A stretch of DNA of 64,000 nt from Pseudanabaena sp. Chao 1811 (GTDB lineage: Bacteria > Cyanobacteriota > Cyanobacteriia > Pseudanabaenales > Pseudanabaenaceae): NCBI RefSeq assembly GCF_027942295.1, contig NZ_CP101416.1, forward strand, positions 4,016,501-4,080,500. Direction: 5' to 3'. Below are positions 60,515-64,000 of this stretch, piece by piece. The notes beneath the pieces were generated by a model, which saw only the letters and a program-made list of their open reading frames with translations, was not told the DNA's origin and searched no databases. A program made the translations under genes and the position numbers. Position 1 is the first letter of the stretch; the number at the start of each line of letters is the position of its first letter.

Positions 60515-61924
60515 CTATAATCCTAATTTCTCAAGAACTTCATTGGCTAATTCCTCAAACTCGGCAGCAGATATGGAATCTGGCTTAAAATCAAAAATAG
60601 ACTTAGGATCAGGAATTTGGCGATCGCCTTCAAATATAAAATTATCAATTGCCCTTGATAAGTCTTCGCGTTGGAAGATTCTGGTTTCCAACACAGGAAA
60701 TCCATAGCGCTCTTCGACAACTTTTTCTTGTTTAGGCAAAGTTGACTTAATGTAATTGGCATTAGTCAAGATTTTGGAAGGTAATACACCTAAAACCTCG
60801 ATCGCAGGTTTATTGATAAAAGTCCGAAACTCATCAATTTCTTCAATAAAGTTTTTGACATTGCGTAAACCTTCATTGGCAAAGGGTTTGAGGTCGGAGG
60901 GGATAATTAAATAATCACAGGCAATTAGTGCAATTTTGGCATAGAGATTCAGAGATGGTGGCGTATCGATCAACACCACATCATAGTCATCTTTTACCAG
61001 TTCTAATTTCTTGACTAGATGTGTTTTAGAGCTATCTTTATCAACCAATCTTGCTTCTTGCCAAATCAAATTAATATGCGCGGGAATAACATCAACTGGG
61101 GGATAAGTAAAGGTACTCTTGAGTGCAATTTCAGGAATATAGTTAGATTTGGGATAGAAGACAACATTGTAAATATTGCTATCTTTGAGCGTATCTTCTT
61201 CTTCAGTATCGAACTTCATTAAACCTGCGGCATAGGTAGTATTCGCCTGACTATCGAGATCAATAATGAGAACTTTTAAACCCTTACGACTAATGGCAGC
61301 AGCAAGATTAATGGTAGTCGTGGTTTTGCCTACACCACCTTTGTTGTGATAGATCGCGATCGTTTTCATAGTTCTTACTTTTGGGTTGGGAATAACAATT
61401 GAAGTTTGTAAAGATTGTGGAGGCGTAATAGCAAATACTTGATTAAGTGGGGGGCTAGATTTATCTACAGAATCAGCAATTTTCGGTTTAATCCCAGCTA
61501 ATTTGTCTCTGCCAATAATATCCTTGATTTTTTCGATATTGTCGGTAATTTCTGCACCTTGACATTGAAAATTTAGCTTGACCTGATCGCCCACAAGCTC
61601 ATAAATCCGAAAATCTTTACCATTGGTTAACACCCCATACACAACATGTAAGCGCATTAAATAACGACTCAACCGACGCACATGGGAATCAAGATTGTGC
61701 TTTGGGTGCTTCGCTTCCATCACCACACAAACCTTGGGTGCAGCATCAGTAATGCTCGGAAATACTTGAGAAGTCAGGGCTAAAAAATCTAAGCGAATAC
61801 TCCCTAATGCAACTTCCTGATGCCATTTACTCGCGTCATAACCAAGTGTAGGCAAAAGATACTGGACAATTAATTTACTTTCAACTTCGCTCTCATTACG
61901 ACAAAGCTTTGGATTGAAACTCAC
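60515..61924 (-). CDS. ParA-family ATPase fused to an N-terminal PD-(D/E)XK / HsdR-N-like domain
   Basis: Residues 10-140 look like the N-terminal nuclease domain of type I restriction R subunits: EVESKLIVQYLLPTLGYD, IRLDFLAL (D46), VVMEAKHPKHNL (E70, K72), then YGVLTNGKDFRIYEL. D46-E70-K72 forms the PD-(D/E)XK pattern. Residues 185-469 are a ParA/MinD-type ATPase with deviant Walker A KGGVGKTT (195-202), then IIDLDSQANTT and VLIDTPPSL. ParA normally moves cargo on DNA by ATP-driven dimerisation. The combination with a nuclease-like domain is unusual. It overlaps coaX by 29 bp and precedes a ParB-like gene. Confidence 0.85.
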   Translation of the reverse strand: MSFNPKLCRNESEVESKLIVQYLLPTLGYDASKWHQEVALGSIRLDFLALTSQVFPSITDAAPKVCVVMEAKHPKHNLDSHVRRLSRYLMRLHVVYGVLTNGKDFRIYELVGDQVKLNFQCQGAEITDNIEKIKDIIGRDKLAGIKPKIADSVDKSSPPLNQVFAITPPQSLQTSIVIPNPKVRTMKTIAIYHNKGGVGKTTTTINLAAAISRKGLKVLIIDLDSQANTTYAAGLMKFDTEEEDTLKDSNIYNVVFYPKSNYIPEIALKSTFTYPPVDVIPAHINLIWQEARLVDKDSSKTHLVKKLELVKDDYDVVLIDTPPSLNLYAKIALIACDYLIIPSDLKPFANEGLRNVKNFIEEIDEFRTFINKPAIEVLGVLPSKILTNANYIKSTLPKQEKVVEERYGFPVLETRIFQREDLSRAIDNFIFEGDRQIPDPKSIFDFKPDSISAAEFEELANEVLEKLGL

Positions 61925-62615
61925 GACAATACCATAATCCCCAAAAAATTAGATTCTTATCAATTATATCTACTTGCAGTCCCCATTTCACTAAATGTTC
62001 TCCATCTCCTCCAGTAATTATCACCTTGCTATCGGGAAATTGCGATCGCCAATCATCGAGATAAGCTTGCAAACCCGCTAAAAATATGTGAGCAATTCCC
62101 GTTTGAATTGAGCTAGGCGTATCCATGCCCCAACGATTTGGTAAGGATTCAGGAATATGCACATCGGGCAAAGCTGACGTATTTTCATACAAACTTAAAA
62201 ACTGCGATCTCAAACCTGCCACAATTGCCCCACCAACCAAAGCACGATCCGCATCAATTCCCGTTAAAGTAATCGCTGTCCCCGCATCAATTACTAAGAC
62301 AGGATAGCCATAGACTTCCCCTGCGCCATACGCCGCCAAAGCGCGATCGCATCCCATCGTTGTGTACAAATCTCGCAAAGGCACATCGCTAGTTCTCAGA
62401 ATTTTGGTTTGCGGTAGATGATGCCAACTGGTGAGCAATTCAGGAACTACCGAGGCGATCGCAATGTTTGCAAAATCTCGATCAGTAAGCTTTGCTTCTA
62501 AAATTGGTAATTGGTCATGGGTAAAGGCATATTCCTCAAGAATTTGGCGATCACTACCAAAAATAACTGCCTTAATTCTGGTGTTGCCAATGGCGATCGC
62601 AAGATACTTATTCAT
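61896..62615 (-). CDS. coaX: Type III pantothenate kinase
   Basis: CoaX phosphorylates pantothenate, the first step to coenzyme A. The 239 residues show an N-terminal ATP-binding GNTRIKAVIFG. The conserved Asp before it is Ala here (AIAIGNT), as in some cyanobacterial members where it is also replaced. The second motif is DAGTAITLTGID, then GGAIVAGLRSQFLSL and the C-terminal VIITGGDGEHL. The start is ATG 62615. Its 3' end overlaps the nuclease-ParA gene by 29 bp, so both lie in one operon. Confidence 0.88.
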   Translation of the reverse strand: MNKYLAIAIGNTRIKAVIFGSDRQILEEYAFTHDQLPILEAKLTDRDFANIAIASVVPELLTSWHHLPQTKILRTSDVPLRDLYTTMGCDRALAAYGAGEVYGYPVLVIDAGTAITLTGIDADRALVGGAIVAGLRSQFLSLYENTSALPDVHIPESLPNRWGMDTPSSIQTGIAHIFLAGLQAYLDDWRSQFPDSKVIITGGDGEHLVKWGLQVDIIDKNLIFWGLWYCREFQSKALS

Positions 62616-62684
62616 ATCGATCTATGTTCAAAATGAGACGAATTGTCCGTTGTTGTTTTGTCTGCATTATTTTAGTTTTATTTC

Positions 62685-62813
62685 ATGGATGATGACGCAA
62701 AGCTAGCACTACAGCTTCTAGCAGAACAAATTAAAAAAAGACGGAAAATCCTTGGACTATCTCAGGAAAAGTTAGCTGAAAAGTGTGGCTTTGATAGGGC
62801 ACTGGTCAGTTAA
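62685..62813 (+). pseudogene. HTH (XRE) regulator cut off by an insertion
   Basis: ATG 62685 begins a normal XRE start: ALQLLAEQIKKRRKILGLSQ, then EKLAEKCGFDR. Then it runs into the broken insertion sequence and stops (ALVS*). The rest of the HTH is missing, so the gene is disrupted. It faces away from coaX. Confidence 0.75.
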
Positions 62814-62943
62814 GGCGTGAGGGAAGTAAAGCCTCGTAATGAGAGCAACTCCAACATGGAAAGCGGACGATGATATAGCCCCATCGCCATAACTGGAGTC
62901 TTGTTCTTGCCTAAGCCCCCATGAGGTCTTACCCAGTTGTGGA
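62797..62943 (-). mobile_element. Fragment of a DDE transposase end
   Basis: The minus strand reads HNWVRPHGGLGKNKTPVMAM, then GLYHRPLSMLELLSLRGFTS and a stop at 62810-62812. That is the clean C-terminal end of an IS transposase of unidentified family. The left boundary lies where the HTH gene is interrupted. The rest of this IS is gone; an IS256-type element begins directly after it. Confidence 0.65.
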
Positions 62944-63706
62944 GAGTGTAAAGTGAAGTGTGTAAAGTCTGGGATATATACAGAGAGATGATCTAGACAC
63001 ACAATTACCAACACTAAAACTGATGAATATACGCAAAGAATTGCTCGACGAATTGCTGCAAGAATGTAAAACACCACCTGACCTATTCGGAGAAGGAGGA
63101 ATCCTGAAGCAACTGACGATCGCATTAGTGGAGCGAGCATTGGAAGCATAACTATCCATGCATCTGGGCTACGGAAAACATGAACCAAGACCAGAAGGAC
63201 AAACTAACAGTCGCAACGGTTATAGCCAGAAAAAAGTCCAAGGGGACTTTGGCGTAGCAGAAATTGCAGTACCGCGAGATCGCAGTGGTGAGTTTGAACC
63301 ACATCTGGTGAAGAAAGGACAAAGCCGCTTGCCAGGACTAGATGAAAAGATCATCGCTCTGTATGCGCGAGGGATGAGCGTCAGGGATATCCAAGCGCAG
63401 TTGCAAGAAATGACCAACCCTCATTTCCAATGTCACTGATGAGGTAATTGATGAAGTAAAGCAATCGCAAAATCGTCCCCTCAATGCGGTCTACCCGATC
63501 GTATTTCTGGACTGTCTGGTGATCAAAGTTCGAGACAATGACCGAATGAACAATAAATCACTGTACTTTGCCTTGGCAGTGAATATGGACGGGTACAAGG
63601 AATTATTGGGTATGTGGATTTCCCCGAATGAGGGTGCAAAGTTCTGGCTATCGGTACTCACCGAAATTCACAACCGTGGAGTCAAAGATATTTTGATTGG
63701 GTGTGA
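62944..63706 (+). mobile_element. Truncated IS256-family element
   Basis: A transposase frame starts at ATG 63023 (MNIRKELLDELLQECKTPP). It has a TAA at 63149 after ALVERALEA, resumes in frame ([22 protein letters not shown]), shifts frame near 63415 and continues with [13 protein letters not shown], then [19 protein letters not shown] and [18 protein letters not shown]. It breaks off at GVKDILIG. The pattern is the IS256 (mutator) transposase. The stop, the frameshift and the missing 3' half show it is dead. Confidence 0.85.
63023..63706 (+). pseudogene. IS256-family transposase, nonsense, frameshift and truncation
   Basis: The conserved EAEL.HHLGY junction of the family reads EA*LSMHLGY, so a single codon change created the stop. 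Around 63412-63425 about seven codons are lost with a change of frame. The 3' end is replaced by another element at about 63706. Confidence 0.85.
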
Positions 63707-64000
63707 CCAAAATTTGATGTAGCAATTAGAGAGAGAAACCATAACGATTGATTTTAGACCAGAATTGCTGCCAACGCCCCTTGGTATAAGACAAAGATCT
63801 AAGGCTCAAAACTACAGAAGCACCCCAATCTTTCCATTTCATGCCAGAACAGCCCAGTCGAGCCTTGATAATAACTTTGCAAGCAGTTTCGGTGATCCCC
63901 GAGCCGATGGGTAGATTGGAGGAAATGGCTTCAATATAGAGCATCTGGTGATGATGATTGCGAAAATAAGTAATAGCATCTTGAAGCCCTTGAAGAATCG
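63707..64000 (-). mobile_element. End of an ISKra4-like element, cut by right edge
   Basis: A terminal GGGTGTGACCAAAATTTGAT begins just inside the IS256 remnant. The minus-strand frame that follows belongs to an ISKra4-like transposase. The other end lies outside the window. Confidence 0.7.
63726..64000 (-). CDS. C-terminal part of an ISKra4-like transposase, cut by right edge
   Basis: The frame stays open to the right edge: ILQGLQDAITYFRNHHHQM, then LYIEAISSNLPIGSGITETACKV, then GCSGMKWKDWGASVVLSLRSL and the end RWQQFWSKINRYGF. The LPIGSG..TE..CK block is characteristic of ISKra4-type transposases. The visible part has no stop or shift, so the element may be intact. The start lies outside the window. 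Confidence 0.75.
   Translation of the reverse strand, partial: ILQGLQDAITYFRNHHHQMLYIEAISSNLPIGSGITETACKVIIKARLGCSGMKWKDWGASVVLSLRSLSYTKGRWQQFWSKINRYGFSL

Noticed and set aside
60515-61924. Type I restriction system
   Set aside because: Only an HsdR-N-like domain is present; there are no helicase motifs, HsdM or HsdS genes nearby.
62772-63188. Minus-strand 138-codon frame across the insertion sequences
   Set aside because: It crosses the border between two elements and lies out of frame with the recognisable transposase end in the same place.

Overview
The window looks like chromosomal DNA of a cyanobacterium, probably Pseudanabaena or a close filamentous relative. The HIP1 octamer GCGATCGC is scattered throughout, and many genes belong to cyanobacterial families: a CmpC/NrtC-type ABC protein, a Ycf37-like TPR protein, DUF29, DUF3181, HpsJ-like, a cyanoexosortase A-associated protein, a D27-like carotenoid isomerase and a low-complexity-tail membrane protein. 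The genus is an inference; no rRNA is present.

Region by region: 1-5900 holds a porin (cut by the left edge) and a bicarbonate- or nitrate-type ABC importer (permease, ATPase fused to a solute-binding domain, second ATPase) followed by a DUF6671 gene. 5940-10740 has a small membrane protein, ddl, a HigA-like antitoxin without a toxin, a chimeric HTH/acetate-kinase-like gene that seems to start at ATC, a D27-like isomerase and a cold-shock/membrane protein. 10871-21077 has ftsH, pgeF, a 1070-residue acidic membrane protein, potA-potD and a large ABC-2-type membrane protein. 21176-28762 carries two cyanoexosortase-system satellite genes, an NDH-2-type oxidoreductase, a histidine kinase and a MacB-like ATPase/permease pair. 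28966-33553 has small proteins (2TM, DUF29 with a decayed copy, DUF3181), a second kinase, a rhomboid protease and a peptide ABC permease. 33894-36845 is a NACHT ATPase with near-identical HEAT-like repeats, followed by repeat-rich DNA. 37302-52476 holds a GST-like protein, a GspE/PilB ATPase, a diguanylate cyclase, a D-2-hydroxyacid dehydrogenase, glgP, a MASE1/SpoIIE phosphatase and an RND efflux pair. 52621-62615 has a molybdenum-carrier fusion, tRNA-Arg(UCU), a Ycf37-like gene, mnmA, a GH38 mannosidase and a coaX / nuclease-ParA / ParB-like operon. 62685-64000 is a pile of broken insertion sequences inside an HTH gene.

A second layer is the intergenic DNA. Many gaps hold long perfect or near-perfect palindromes, and several belong to families with shared terminal inverted repeats and exchangeable palindromic cores, which resemble non-autonomous mobile elements. 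Some reach into genes and supply a start region, a ribosome binding site or a stop codon.

The best candidates for undescribed biology are the HTH/acetate-kinase-like pseudoenzyme (8454-9419) with its putative operator array, and the operon encoding a ParA ATPase fused to a PD-(D/E)XK/HsdR-N-like domain (60515-61924) with a ParB-like partner. All family names come from recognising sequence motifs by eye; no database search was run.
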